The notes under the pieces are model-generated. The model ran no database searches. It worked only from the letters and a program-made list of their open reading frames with translations, and had not been told where the DNA came from. 64,000 bases of DNA from Apostichopus japonicus (Eukaryota; Echinodermata; Holothuroidea; Aspidochirotida; Stichopodidae). Below are positions 12,401 to 25,783 of this stretch, piece by piece. The translations under genes were made by a program, and so were the position numbers. Where the stretch lies: contig NC_092582.1 of assembly GCF_037975245.1 (NCBI RefSeq), positions 10,952,001 to 11,016,000 of the forward strand. Reading direction: 5' to 3'. Each line of letters begins with the position of its first letter. The first letter of the stretch is position 1.

Positions 12401-15400
12401 TCCCCGGTGATGACGTCTTTTGCCGATCTTTTACAGCGAGTGCCTACATGGGGAGCTGTAAGTATTAGTTAATCCACCTAATATCTCAGTCCATACAGTG
12501 GCGCGATGGCTTGGCGCACTGTACGAGCTGATGAGCGAGGCTCTCTTTTGCATCGGTGGTTCGAGTCCCCGGTGATGACGTCTTTTGCCGATCTTTTACA
12601 GCGAGTGCCTACATGGGGAGCTGTAAGTATTAGTTAATCCACCTAATATCTCAGTCCATACAGTGGCGCGATGGCTTGGCGCACTGTACGAGCTGATGAG
12701 CGAGGCTCTCTTTTGCATCGGTGGTTCGAGTCCCCGGTGATGACGTCTTTTGCCGATCTTTTACAGCGAGTGCCTACATGGGGAGCTGTAAGTATTAGTT
12801 AATCCACCTAATATCTCAGTCCATACAGTGGCGCGATGGCTTGGCGCACTGTACGAGCTGATGAGCGAGGCTCTCTTTTGCATCGGTGGTTCGAGTCCCC
12901 GGTGATGACGTCTTTTGCCGATCTTTTACAGCGAGTGCCTACATGGGGAGCTGTAAGTATTAGTTAATCCACCTAATATCTCAGTCCATACAGTGGCGCG
13001 ATGGCTTGGCGCACTGTACGAGCTGATGAGCGAGGCTCTCTTTTGCATCGGTGGTTCGAGTCCCCGGTGATGACGTCTTTTGCCGATCTTTTACAGCGAG
13101 TGCCTACATGGGGAGCTGTAAGTATTAGTTAATCCACCTAATATCTCAGTCCATACAGTGGCGCGATGGCTTGGCGCACTGTACGAGCTGATGAGCGAGG
13201 CTCTCTTTTGCATCGGTGGTTCGAGTCCCCGGTGATGACGTCTTTTGCCGATCTTTTACAGCGAGTGCCTACATGGGGAGCTGTAAGTATTAGTTAATCC
13301 ACCTAATATCTCAGTCCATACAGTGGCGCGATGGCTTGGCGCACTGTACGAGCTGATGAGCGAGGCTCTCTTTTGCATCGGTGGTTCGAGTCCCCGGTGA
13401 TGACGTCTTTTGCCGATCTTTTACAGCGAGTGCCTACATGGGGAGCTGTAAGTATTAGTTAATCCACCTAATATCTCAGTCCATACAGTGGCGCGATGGC
13501 TTGGCGCACTGTACGAGCTGATGAGCGAGGCTCTCTTTTGCATCGGTGGTTCGAGTCCCCGGTGATGACGTCTTTTGCCGATCTTTTACAGCGAGTGCCT
13601 ACATGGGGAGCTGTAAGTATTAGTTAATCCACCTAATATCTCAGTCCATACAGTGGCGCGATGGCTTGGCGCACTGTACGAGCTGATGAGCGAGGCTCTC
13701 TTTTGCATCGGTGGTTCGAGTCCCCGGTGATGACGTCTTTTGCCGATCTTTTACAGCGAGTGCCTACATGGGGAGCTGTAAGTATTAGTTAATCCACCTA
13801 ATATCTCAGTCCATACAGTGGCGCGATGGCTTGGCGCACTGTACGAGCTGATGAGCGAGGCTCTCTTTTGCATCGGTGGTTCGAGTCCCCGGTGATGACG
13901 TCTTTTGCCGATCTTTTACAGCGAGTGCCTACATGGGGAGCTGTAAGTATTAGTTAATCCACCTAATATCTCAGTCCATACAGTGGCGCGATGGCTTGGC
14001 GCACTGTACGAGCTGATGAGCGAGGCTCTCTTTTGCATCGGTGGTTCGAGTCCCCGGTGATGACGTCTTTTGCCGATCTTTTACAGCGAGTGCCTACATG
14101 GGGAGCTGTAAGTATTAGTTAATCCACCTAATATCTCAGTCCATACAGTGGCGCGATGGCTTGGCGCACTGTACGAGCTGATGAGCGAGGCTCTCTTTTG
14201 CATCGGTGGTTCGAGTCCCCGGTGATGACGTCTTTTGCCGATCTTTTACAGCGAGTGCCTACATGGGGAGCTGTAAGTATTAGTTAATCCACCTAATATC
14301 TCAGTCCATACAGTGGCGCGATGGCTTGGCGCACTGTACGAGCTGATGAGCGAGGCTCTCTTTTGCATCGGTGGTTCGAGTCCCCGGTGATGACGTCTTT
14401 TGCCGATCTTTTACAGCGAGTGCCTACATGGGGAGCTGTAAGTATTAGTTAATCCACCTAATATCTCAGTCCATACAGTGGCGCGATGGCTTGGCGCACT
14501 GTACGAGCTGATGAGCGAGGCTCTCTTTTGCATCGGTGGTTCGAGTCCCCGGTGATGACGTCTTTTGCCGATCTTTTACAGCGAGTGCCTACATGGGGAG
14601 CTGTAAGTATTAGTTAATCCACCTAATATCTCAGTCCATACAGTGGCGCGATGGCTTGGCGCACTGTACGAGCTGATGAGCGAGGCTCTCTTTTGCATCG
14701 GTGGTTCGAGTCCCCGGTGATGACGTCTTTTGCCGATCTTTTACAGCGAGTGCCTACATGGGGAGCTGTAAGTATTAGTTAATCCACCTAATATCTCAGT
14801 CCATACAGTGGCGCGATGGCTTGGCGCACTGTACGAGCTGATGAGCGAGGCTCTCTTTTGCATCGGTGGTTCGAGTCCCCGGTGATGACGTCTTTTGCCG
14901 ATCTTTTACAGCGAGTGCCTACATGGGGAGCTGTAAGTATTAGTTAATCCACCTAATATCTCAGTCCATACAGTGGCGCGATGGCTTGGCGCACTGTACG
15001 AGCTGATGAGCGAGGCTCTCTTTTGCATCGGTGGTTCGAGTCCCCGGTGATGACGTCTTTTGCCGATCTTTTACAGCGAGTGCCTACATGGGGAGCTGTA
15101 AGTATTAGTTAATCCACCTAATATCTCAGTCCTTACAGTGGCGCGATGGCTTGGCGCACTGTACGAGCTGATGAGCGAGGCTCTCTTTTGCATCGGTGGT
15201 TCGAGTCCCCGGTGATGACGTCTTTTGCCGATCTTTTACAGCGAGTGCCTACATGGGGAGCTGTAAGTATTAGTTAATCCACCTAATATCTCAGTCCATA
15301 CAGTGGCGCGATGGCTTGGCGCACTGTACGAGCTGATGAGCGAGGCTCTCTTTTGCATCGGTGGTTCGAGTCCCCGGTGATGACGTCTTTTGCCGATCTT

Positions 15401-18400
15401 TTACAGCGAGTGCCTACATGGGGAGCTGTAAGTATTAGTTAATCCACCTAATATCTCAGTCCATACAGTGGCGCGATGGCTTGGCGCACTGTACGAGCTG
15501 ATGAGCGAGGCTCTCTTTTGCATCGGTGGTTCGAGTCCCCGGTGATGACGTCTTTTGCCGATCTTTTACAGCGAGTGCCTACATGGGGAGCTGTAAGTAT
15601 TAGTTAATCCACCTAATATCTCAGTCCATACAGTGGCGCGATGGCTTGGCGCACTGTACGAGCTGATGAGCGAGGCTCTCTTTTGCATCGGTGGTTCGAG
15701 TCCCCGGTGATGACGTCTTTTGCCGATCTTTTACAGCGAGTGCCTACATGGGGAGCTGTAAGTATTAGTTAATCCACCTAATATCTCAGTCCATACAGTG
15801 GCGCGATGGCTTGGCGCACTGTACGAGCTGATGAGCGAGGCTCTCTTTTGCATCGGTGGTTCGAGTCCCCGGTGATGACGTCTTTTGCCGATCTTTTACA
15901 GCGAGTGCCTACATGGGGAGCTGTAAGTATTAGTTAATCCACCTAATATCTCAGTCCATACAGTGGCGCGATGGCTTGGCGCACTGTACGAGCTGATGAG
16001 CGAGGCTCTCTTTTGCATCGGTGGTTCGAGTCCCCGGTGATGACGTCTTTTGCCGATCTTTTACAGCGAGTGCCTACATGGGGAGCTGTAAGTATTAGTT
16101 AATCCACCTAATATCTCAGTCCATACAGTGGCGCGATGGCTTGGCGCACTGTACGAGCTGATGAGCGAGGCTCTCTTTTGCATCGGTGGTTCGAGTCCCC
16201 GGTGATGACGTCTTTTGCCGATCTTTTACAGCGAGTGCCTACATGGGGAGCTGTAAGTATTAGTTAATCCACCTAATATCTCAGTCCATACAGTGGCGCG
16301 ATGGCTTGGCGCACTGTACGAGCTGATGAGCGAGGCTCTCTTTTGCATCGGTGGTTCGAGTCCCCGGTGATGACGTCTTTTGCCGATCTTTTACAGCGAG
16401 TGCCTACATGGGGAGCTGTAAGTATTAGTTAATCCACCTAATATCTCAGTCCATACAGTGGCGCGATGGCTTGGCGCACTGTACGAGCTGATGAGCGAGG
16501 CTCTCTTTTGCATCGGTGGTTCGAGTCCCCGGTGATGACGTCTTTTGCCGATCTTTTACAGCGAGTGCCTACATGGGGAGCTGTAAGTATTAGTTAATCC
16601 ACCTAATATCTCAGTCCATACAGTGGCGCGATGGCTTGGCGCACTGTACGAGCTGATGAGCGAGGCTCTCTTTTGCATCGGTGGTTCGAGTCCCCGGTGA
16701 TGACGTCTTTTGCCGATCTTTTACAGCGAGTGCCTACATGGGGAGCTGTAAGTATTAGTTAATCCACCTAATATCTCAGTCCATACAGTGGCGCGATGGC
16801 TTGGCGCACTGTACGAGCTGATGAGCGAGGCTCTCTTTTGCATCGGTGGTTCGAGTCCCCGGTGATGACGTCTTTTGCCGATCTTTTACAGCGAGTGCCT
16901 ACATGGGGAGCTGTAAGTATTAGTTAATCCACCTAATATCTCAGTCCATACAGTGGCGCGATGGCTTGGCGCACTGTACGAGCTGATGAGCGAGGCTCTC
17001 TTTTGCATCGGTGGTTCGAGTCCCCGGTGATGACGTCTTTTGCCGATCTTTTACAGCGAGTGCCTACATGGGGAGCTGTAAGTATTAGTTAATCCACCTA
17101 ATATCTCAGTCCATACAGTGGCGCGATGGCTTGGCGCACTGTACGAGCTGATGAGCGAGGCTCTCTTTTGCATCGGTGGTTCGAGTCCCCGGTGATGACG
17201 TCTTTTGCCGATCTTTTACAGCGAGTGCCTACATGGGGAGCTGTAAGTATTAGTTAATCCACCTAATATCTCAGTCCATACAGTGGCGCGATGGCTTGGC
17301 GCACTGTACGAGCTGATGAGCGAGGCTCTCTTTTGCATCGGTGGTTCGAGTCCCCGGTGATGACGTCTTTTGCCGATCTTTTACAGCGAGTGCCTACATG
17401 GGGAGCTGTAAGTATTAGTTAATCCACCTAATATCTCAGTCCATACAGTGGCGCGATGGCTTGGCGCACTGTACGAGCTGATGAGCGAGGCTCTCTTTTG
17501 CATCGGTGGTTCGAGTCCCCGGTGATGACGTCTTTTGCCGATCTTTTACAGCGAGTGCCTACATGGGGAGCTGTAAGTATTAGTTAATCCACCTAATATC
17601 TCAGTCCATACAGTGGCGCGATGGCTTGGCGCACTGTACGAGCTGATGAGCGAGGCTCTCTTTTGCATCGGTGGTTCGAGTCCCCGGTGATGACGTCTTT
17701 TGCCGATCTTTTACAGCGAGTGCCTACATGGGGAGCTGTAAGTATTAGTTAATCCACCTAATATCTCAGTCCATACAGTGGCGCGATGGCTTGGCGCACT
17801 GTACGAGCTGATGAGCGAGGCTCTCTTTTGCATCGGTGGTTCGAGTCCCCGGTGATGACGTCTTTTGCCGATCTTTTACAGCGAGTGCCTACATGGGGAG
17901 CTGTAAGTATTAGTTAATCCACCTAATATCTCAGTCCATACAGTGGCGCGATGGCTTGGCGCACTGTACGAGCTGATGAGCGAGGCTCTCTTTTGCATCG
18001 GTGGTTCGAGTCCCCGGTGATGACGTCTTTTGCCGATCTTTTACAGCGAGTGCCTACATGGGGAGCTGTAAGTATTAGTTAATCCACCTAATATCTCAGT
18101 CCATACAGTGGCGCGATGGCTTGGCGCACTGTACGAGCTGATGAGCGAGGCTCTCTTTTGCATCGGTGGTTCGAGTCCCCGGTGATGACGTCTTTTGCCG
18201 ATCTTTTACAGCGAGTGCCTACATGGGGAGCTGTAAGTATTAGTTAATCCACCTAATATCTCAGTCCATACAGTGGCGCGATGGCTTGGCGCACTGTACG
18301 AGCTGATGAGCGAGGCTCTCTTTTGCATCGGTGGTTCGAGTCCCCGGTGATGACGTCTTTTGCCGATCTTTTACAGCGAGTGCCTACATGGGGAGCTGTA

Positions 18401-21400
18401 AGTATTAGTTAATCCACCTAATATCTCAGTCCATACAGTGGCGCGATGGCTTGGCGCACTGTACGAGCTGATGAGCGAGGCTCTCTTTTGCATCGGTGGT
18501 TCGAGTCCCCGGTGATGACGTCTTTTGCCGATCTTTTACAGCGAGTGCCTACATGGGGAGCTGTAAGTATTAGTTAATCCACCTAATATCTCAGTCCATA
18601 CAGTGGCGCGATGGCTTGGCGCACTGTACGAGCTGATGAGCGAGGCTCTCTTTTGCATCGGTGGTTCGAGTCCCCGGTGATGACGTCTTTTGCCGATCTT
18701 TTACAGCGAGTGCCTACATGGGGAGCTGTAAGTATTAGTTAATCCACCTAATATCTCAGTCCATACAGTGGCGCGATGGCTTGGCGCACTGTACGAGCTG
18801 ATGAGCGAGGCTCTCTTTTGCATCGGTGGTTCGAGTCCCCGGTGATGACGTCTTTTGCCGATCTTTTACAGCGAGTGCCTACATGGGGAGCTGTAAGTAT
18901 TAGTTAATCCACCTAATATCTCAGTCCATACAGTGGCGCGATGGCTTGGCGCACTGTACGAGCTGATGAGCGAGGCTCTCTTTTGCATCGGTGGTTCGAG
19001 TCCCCGGTGATGACGTCTTTTGCCGATCTTTTACAGCGAGTGCCTACATGGGGAGCTGTAAGTATTAGTTAATCCACCTAATATCTCAGTCCATACAGTG
19101 GCGCGATGGCTTGGCGCACTGTACGAGCTGATGAGCGAGGCTCTCTTTTGCATCGGTGGTTCGAGTCCCCGGTGATGACGTCTTTTGCCGATCTTTTACA
19201 GCGAGTGCCTACATGGGGAGCTGTAAGTATTAGTTAATCCACCTAATATCTCAGTCCATACAGTGGCGCGATGGCTTGGCGCACTGTACGAGCTGATGAG
19301 CGAGGCTCTCTTTTGCATCGGTGGTTCGAGTCCCCGGTGATGACGTCTTTTGCCGATCTTTTACAGCGAGTGCCTACATGGGGAGCTGTAAGTATTAGTT
19401 AATCCACCTAATATCTCAGTCCATACAGTGGCGCGATGGCTTGGCGCACTGTACGAGCTGATGAGCGAGGCTCTCTTTTGCATCGGTGGTTCGAGTCCCC
19501 GGTGATGACGTCTTTTGCCGATCTTTTACAGCGAGTGCCTACATGGGGAGCTGTAAGTATTAGTTAATCCACCTAATATCTCAGTCCATACAGTGGCGCG
19601 ATGGCTTGGCGCACTGTACGAGCTGATGAGCGAGGCTCTCTTTTGCATCGGTGGTTCGAGTCCCCGGTGATGACGTCTTTTGCCGATCTTTTACAGCGAG
19701 TGCCTACATGGGGAGCTGTAAGTATTAGTTAATCCACCTAATATCTCAGTCCATACAGTGGCGCGATGGCTTGGCGCACTGTACGAGCTGATGAGCGAGG
19801 CTCTCTTTTGCATCGGTGGTTCGAGTCCCCGGTGATGACGTCTTTTGCCGATCTTTTACAGCGAGTGCCTACATGGGGAGCTGTAAGTATTAGTTAATCC
19901 ACCTAATATCTCAGTCCATACAGTGGCGCGATGGCTTGGCGCACTGTACGAGCTGATGAGCGAGGCTCTCTTTTGCATCGGTGGTTCGAGTCCCCGGTGA
20001 TGACGTCTTTTGCCGATCTTTTACAGCGAGTGCCTACATGGGGAGCTGTAAGTATTAGTTAATCCACCTAATATCTCAGTCCATACAGTGGCGCGATGGC
20101 TTGGCGCACTGTACGAGCTGATGAGCGAGGCTCTCTTTTGCATCGGTGGTTCGAGTCCCCGGTGATGACGTCTTTTGCCGATCTTTTACAGCGAGTGCCT
20201 ACATGGGGAGCTGTAAGTATTAGTTAATCCACCTAATATCTCAGTCCATACAGTGGCGCGATGGCTTGGCGCACTGTACGAGCTGATGAGCGAGGCTCTC
20301 TTTTGCATCGGTGGTTCGAGTCCCCGGTGATGACGTCTTTTGCCGATCTTTTACAGCGAGTGCCTACATGGGGAGCTGTAAGTATTAGTTAATCCACCTA
20401 ATATCTCAGTCCATACAGTGGCGCGATGGCTTGGCGCACTGTACGAGCTGATGAGCGAGGCTCTCTTTTGCATCGGTGGTTCGAGTCCCCGGTGATGACG
20501 TCTTTTGCCGATCTTTTACAGCGAGTGCCTACATGGGGAGCTGTAAGTATTAGTTAATCCACCTAATATCTCAGTCCATACAGTGGCGCGATGGCTTGGC
20601 GCACTGTACGAGCTGATGAGCGAGGCTCTCTTTTGCATCGGTGGTTCGAGTCCCCGGTGATGACGTCTTTTGCCGATCTTTTACAGCGAGTGCCTACATG
20701 GGGAGCTGTAAGTATTAGTTAATCCACCTAATATCTCAGTCCATACAGTGGCGCGATGGCTTGGCGCACTGTACGAGCTGATGAGCGAGGCTCTCTTTTG
20801 CATCGGTGGTTCGAGTCCCCGGTGATGACGTCTTTTGCCGATCTTTTACAGCGAGTGCCTACATGGGGAGCTGTAAGTATTAGTTAATCCACCTAATATC
20901 TCAGTCCATACAGTGGCGCGATGGCTTGGCGCACTGTACGAGCTGATGAGCGAGGCTCTCTTTTGCATCGGTGGTTCGAGTCCCCGGTGATGACGTCTTT
21001 TGCCGATCTTTTACAGCGAGTGCCTACATGGGGAGCTGTAAGTATTAGTTAATCCACCTAATATCTCAGTCCATACAGTGGCGCGATGGCTTGGCGCACT
21101 GTACGAGCTGATGAGCGAGGCTCTCTTTTGCATCGGTGGTTCGAGTCCCCGGTGATGACGTCTTTTGCCGATCTTTTACAGCGAGTGCCTACATGGGGAG
21201 CTGTAAGTATTAGTTAATCCACCTAATATCTCAGTCCATACAGTGGCGCGATGGCTTGGCGCACTGTACGAGCTGATGAGCGAGGCTCTCTTTTGCATCG
21301 GTGGTTCGAGTCCCCGGTGATGACGTCTTTTGCCGATCTTTTACAGCGAGTGCCTACATGGGGAGCTGTAAGTATTAGTTAATCCACCTAATATCTCAGT

Positions 21401-22230
21401 CCATACAGTGGCGCGATGGCTTGGCGCACTGTACGAGCTGATGAGCGAGGCTCTCTTTTGCATCGGTGGTTCGAGTCCCCGGTGATGACGTCTTTTGCCG
21501 ATCTTTTACAGCGAGTGCCTACATGGGGAGCTGTAAGTATTAGTTAATCCACCTAATATCTCAGTCCATACAGTGGCGCGATGGCTTGGCGCACTGTACG
21601 AGCTGATGAGCGAGGCTCTCTTTTGCATCGGTGGTTCGAGTCCCCGGTGATGACGTCTTTTGCCGATCTTTTACAGCGAGTGCCTACATGGGGAGCTGTA
21701 AGTATTAGTTAATCCACCTAATATCTCAGTCCATACAGTGGCGCGATGGCTTGGCGCACTGTACGAGCTGATGAGCGAGGCTCTCTTTTGCATCGGTGGT
21801 TCGAGTCCCCGGTGATGACGTCTTTTGCCGATCTTTTACAGCGAGTGCCTACATGGGGAGCTGTAAGTATTAGTTAATCCACCTAATATCTCAGTCCATA
21901 CAGTGGCGCGATGGCTTGGCGCACTGTACGAGCTGATGAGCGAGGCTCTCTTTTGCATCGGTGGTTCGAGTCCCCGGTGATGACGTCTTTTGCCGATCTT
22001 TTACAGCGAGTGCCTACATGGGGAGCTGTAAGTATTAGTTAATCCACCTAATATCTCAGTCCATACAGTGGCGCGATGGCTTGGCGCACTGTACGAGCTG
22101 ATGAGCGAGGCTCTCTTTTGCATCGGTGGTTCGAGTCCCCGGTGATGACGTCTTTTGCCGATCTTTTACAGCGAGTGCCTACATGGGGAGCTGTAAGTAT
22201 TAGTTAATCCACCTAATATCTCAGTCCATA

Positions 22231-22266
22231 CAGTGGCGCGATGGCTTGCAGTGGCGCGATGGCTTG
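22231..22266 (+). repeat. 18-bp tandem duplication inside one satellite unit
   Basis: The segment CAGTGGCGCGATGGCTTG at 22231-22248 is repeated directly at 22249-22266, so this unit is 183 bp. The duplicated bases are the A-box/D-arm hairpin segment. Eight units later an 18-bp deletion of almost the same segment restores the array's register. Confidence 0.95.
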
Positions 22267-23564
22267 GCGCACTGTACGAGCTGATGAGCGAGGCTCTCTT
22301 TTGCATCGGTGGTTCGAGTCCCCGGTGATGACGTCTTTTGCCGATCTTTTACAGCGAGTGCCTACATGGGGAGCTGTAAGTATTAGTTAATCCACCTAAT
22401 ATCTCAGTCCATACAGTGGCGCGATGGCTTGGCGCACTGTACGAGCTGATGAGCGAGGCTCTCTTTTGCATCGGTGGTTCGAGTCCCCGGTGATGACGTC
22501 TTTTGCCGATCTTTTACAGCGAGTGCCTACATGGGGAGCTGTAAGTATTAGTTAATCCACCTAATATCTCAGTCCATACAGTGGCGCGATGGCTTGGCGC
22601 ACTGTACGAGCTGATGAGCGAGGCTCTCTTTTGCATCGGTGGTTCGAGTCCCCGGTGATGACGTCTTTTGCCGATCTTTTACAGCGAGTGCCTACATGGG
22701 GAGCTGTAAGTATTAGTTAATCCACCTAATATCTCAGTCCATACAGTGGCGCGATGGCTTGGCGCACTGTACGAGCTGATGAGCGAGGCTCTCTTTTGCA
22801 TCGGTGGTTCGAGTCCCCGGTGATGACGTCTTTTGCCGATCTTTTACAGCGAGTGCCTACATGGGGAGCTGTAAGTATTAGTTAATCCACCTAATATCTC
22901 AGTCCATACAGTGGCGCGATGGCTTGGCGCACTGTACGAGCTGATGAGCGAGGCTCTCTTTTGCATCGGTGGTTCGAGTCCCCGGTGATGACGTCTTTTG
23001 CCGATCTTTTACAGCGAGTGCCTACATGGGGAGCTGTAAGTATTAGTTAATCCACCTAATATCTCAGTCCATACAGTGGCGCGATGGCTTGGCGCACTGT
23101 ACGAGCTGATGAGCGAGGCTCTCTTTTGCATCGGTGGTTCGAGTCCCCGGTGATGACGTCTTTTGCCGATCTTTTACAGCGAGTGCCTACATGGGGAGCT
23201 GTAAGTATTAGTTAATCCACCTAATATCTCAGTCCATACAGTGGCGCGATGGCTTGGCGCACTGTACGAGCTGATGAGCGAGGCTCTCTTTTGCATCGGT
23301 GGTTCGAGTCCCCGGTGATGACGTCTTTTGCCGATCTTTTACAGCGAGTGCCTACATGGGGAGCTGTAAGTATTAGTTAATCCACCTAATATCTCAGTCC
23401 ATACAGTGGCGCGATGGCTTGGCGCACTGTACGAGCTGATGAGCGAGGCTCTCTTTTGCATCGGTGGTTCGAGTCCCCGGTGATGACGTCTTTTGCCGAT
23501 CTTTTACAGCGAGTGCCTACATGGGGAGCTGTAAGTATTAGTTAATCCACCTAATATCTCAGTC

Positions 23565-23580
23565 CATACAGCACTGTACG
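23565..23580 (+). other. 18-bp deletion junction in one satellite unit
   Basis: The unit reads CATACAGCACTGTACG. The 18 bases normally lying between ACAG and CACTG (most of the A-box/D-arm segment) are missing, leaving TACAG-CA-CTGTA. This removes the loop and inner stem of the unit's main hairpin, and this copy has no A-box-like sequence. Confidence 0.95.
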
Positions 23581-25775
23581 AGCTGATGAGCGAGGCTCTC
23601 TTTTGCATCGGTGGTTCGAGTCCCCGGTGATGACGTCTTTTGCCGATCTTTTACAGCGAGTGCCTACATGGGGAGCTGTAAGTATTAGTTAATCCACCTA
23701 ATATCTCAGTCCATACAGTGGCGCGATGGCTTGGCGCACTGTACGAGCTGATGAGCGAGGCTCTCTTTTGCATCGGTGGTTCGAGTCCCCGGTGATGACG
23801 TCTTTTGCCGATCTTTTACAGCGAGTGCCTACATGGGGAGCTGTAAGTATTAGTTAATCCACCTAATATCTCAGTCCATACAGTGGCGCGATGGCTTGGC
23901 GCACTGTACGAGCTGATGAGCGAGGCTCTCTTTTGCATCGGTGGTTCGAGTCCCCGGTGATGACGTCTTTTGCCGATCTTTTACAGCGAGTGCCTACATG
24001 GGGAGCTGTAAGTATTAGTTAATCCACCTAATATCTCAGTCCATACAGTGGCGCGATGGCTTGGCGCACTGTACGAGCTGATGAGCGAGGCTCTCTTTTG
24101 CATCGGTGGTTCGAGTCCCCGGTGATGACGTCTTTTGCCGATCTTTTACAGCGAGTGCCTACATGGGGAGCTGTAAGTATTAGTTAATCCACCTAATATC
24201 TCAGTCCATACAGTGGCGCGATGGCTTGGCGCACTGTACGAGCTGATGAGCGAGGCTCTCTTTTGCATCGGTGGTTCGAGTCCCCGGTGATGACGTCTTT
24301 TGCCGATCTTTTACAGCGAGTGCCTACATGGGGAGCTGTAAGTATTAGTTAATCCACCTAATATCTCAGTCCATACAGTGGCGCGATGGCTTGGCGCACT
24401 GTACGAGCTGATGAGCGAGGCTCTCTTTTGCATCGGTGGTTCGAGTCCCCGGTGATGACGTCTTTTGCCGATCTTTTACAGCGAGTGCCTACATGGGGAG
24501 CTGTAAGTATTAGTTAATCCACCTAATATCTCAGTCCATACAGTGGCGCGATGGCTTGGCGCACTGTACGAGCTGATGAGCGAGGCTCTCTTTTGCATCG
24601 GTGGTTCGAGTCCCCGGTGATGACGTCTTTTGCCGATCTTTTACAGCGAGTGCCTACATGGGGAGCTGTAAGTATTAGTTAATCCACCTAATATCTCAGT
24701 CCATACAGTGGCGCGATGGCTTGGCGCACTGTACGAGCTGATGAGCGAGGCTCTCTTTTGCATCGGTGGTTCGAGTCCCCGGTGATGACGTCTTTTGCCG
24801 ATCTTTTACAGCGAGTGCCTACATGGGGAGCTGTAAGTATTAGTTAATCCACCTAATATCTCAGTCCATACAGTGGCGCGATGGCTTGGCGCACTGTACG
24901 AGCTGATGAGCGAGGCTCTCTTTTGCATCGGTGGTTCGAGTCCCCGGTGATGACGTCTTTTGCCGATCTTTTACAGCGAGTGCCTACATGGGGAGCTGTA
25001 AGTATTAGTTAATCCACCTAATATCTCAGTCCATACAGTGGCGCGATGGCTTGGCGCACTGTACGAGCTGATGAGCGAGGCTCTCTTTTGCATCGGTGGT
25101 TCGAGTCCCCGGTGATGACGTCTTTTGCCGATCTTTTACAGCGAGTGCCTACATGGGGAGCTGTAAGTATTAGTTAATCCACCTAATATCTCAGTCCATA
25201 CAGTGGCGCGATGGCTTGGCGCACTGTACGAGCTGATGAGCGAGGCTCTCTTTTGCATCGGTGGTTCGAGTCCCCGGTGATGACGTCTTTTGCCGATCTT
25301 TTACAGCGAGTGCCTACATGGGGAGCTGTAAGTATTAGTTAATCCACCTAATATCTCAGTCCATACAGTGGCGCGATGGCTTGGCGCACTGTACGAGCTG
25401 ATGAGCGAGGCTCTCTTTTGCATCGGTGGTTCGAGTCCCCGGTGATGACGTCTTTTGCCGATCTTTTACAGCGAGTGCCTACATGGGGAGCTGTAAGTAT
25501 TAGTTAATCCACCTAATATCTCAGTCCATACAGTGGCGCGATGGCTTGGCGCACTGTACGAGCTGATGAGCGAGGCTCTCTTTTGCATCGGTGGTTCGAG
25601 TCCCCGGTGATGACGTCTTTTGCCGATCTTTTACAGCGAGTGCCTACATGGGGAGCTGTAAGTATTAGTTAATCCACCTAATATCTCAGTCCATACAGTG
25701 GCGCGATGGCTTGGCGCACTGTACGAGCTGATGAGCGAGGCTCTCTTTTGCATCGGTGGTTCGAGTCCCCGGTGA

Positions 25776-25783
25776 TGACGTCA
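25776..25783 (+). promoter_or_regulatory. Perfect CRE-type palindrome in one satellite unit
   Basis: Every common unit carries TGACGTCT. Here a single T>A change gives the full palindrome TGACGTCA, the consensus CREB/ATF site. There is no nearby gene, so it is probably a chance private mutation. Confidence 0.4.
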
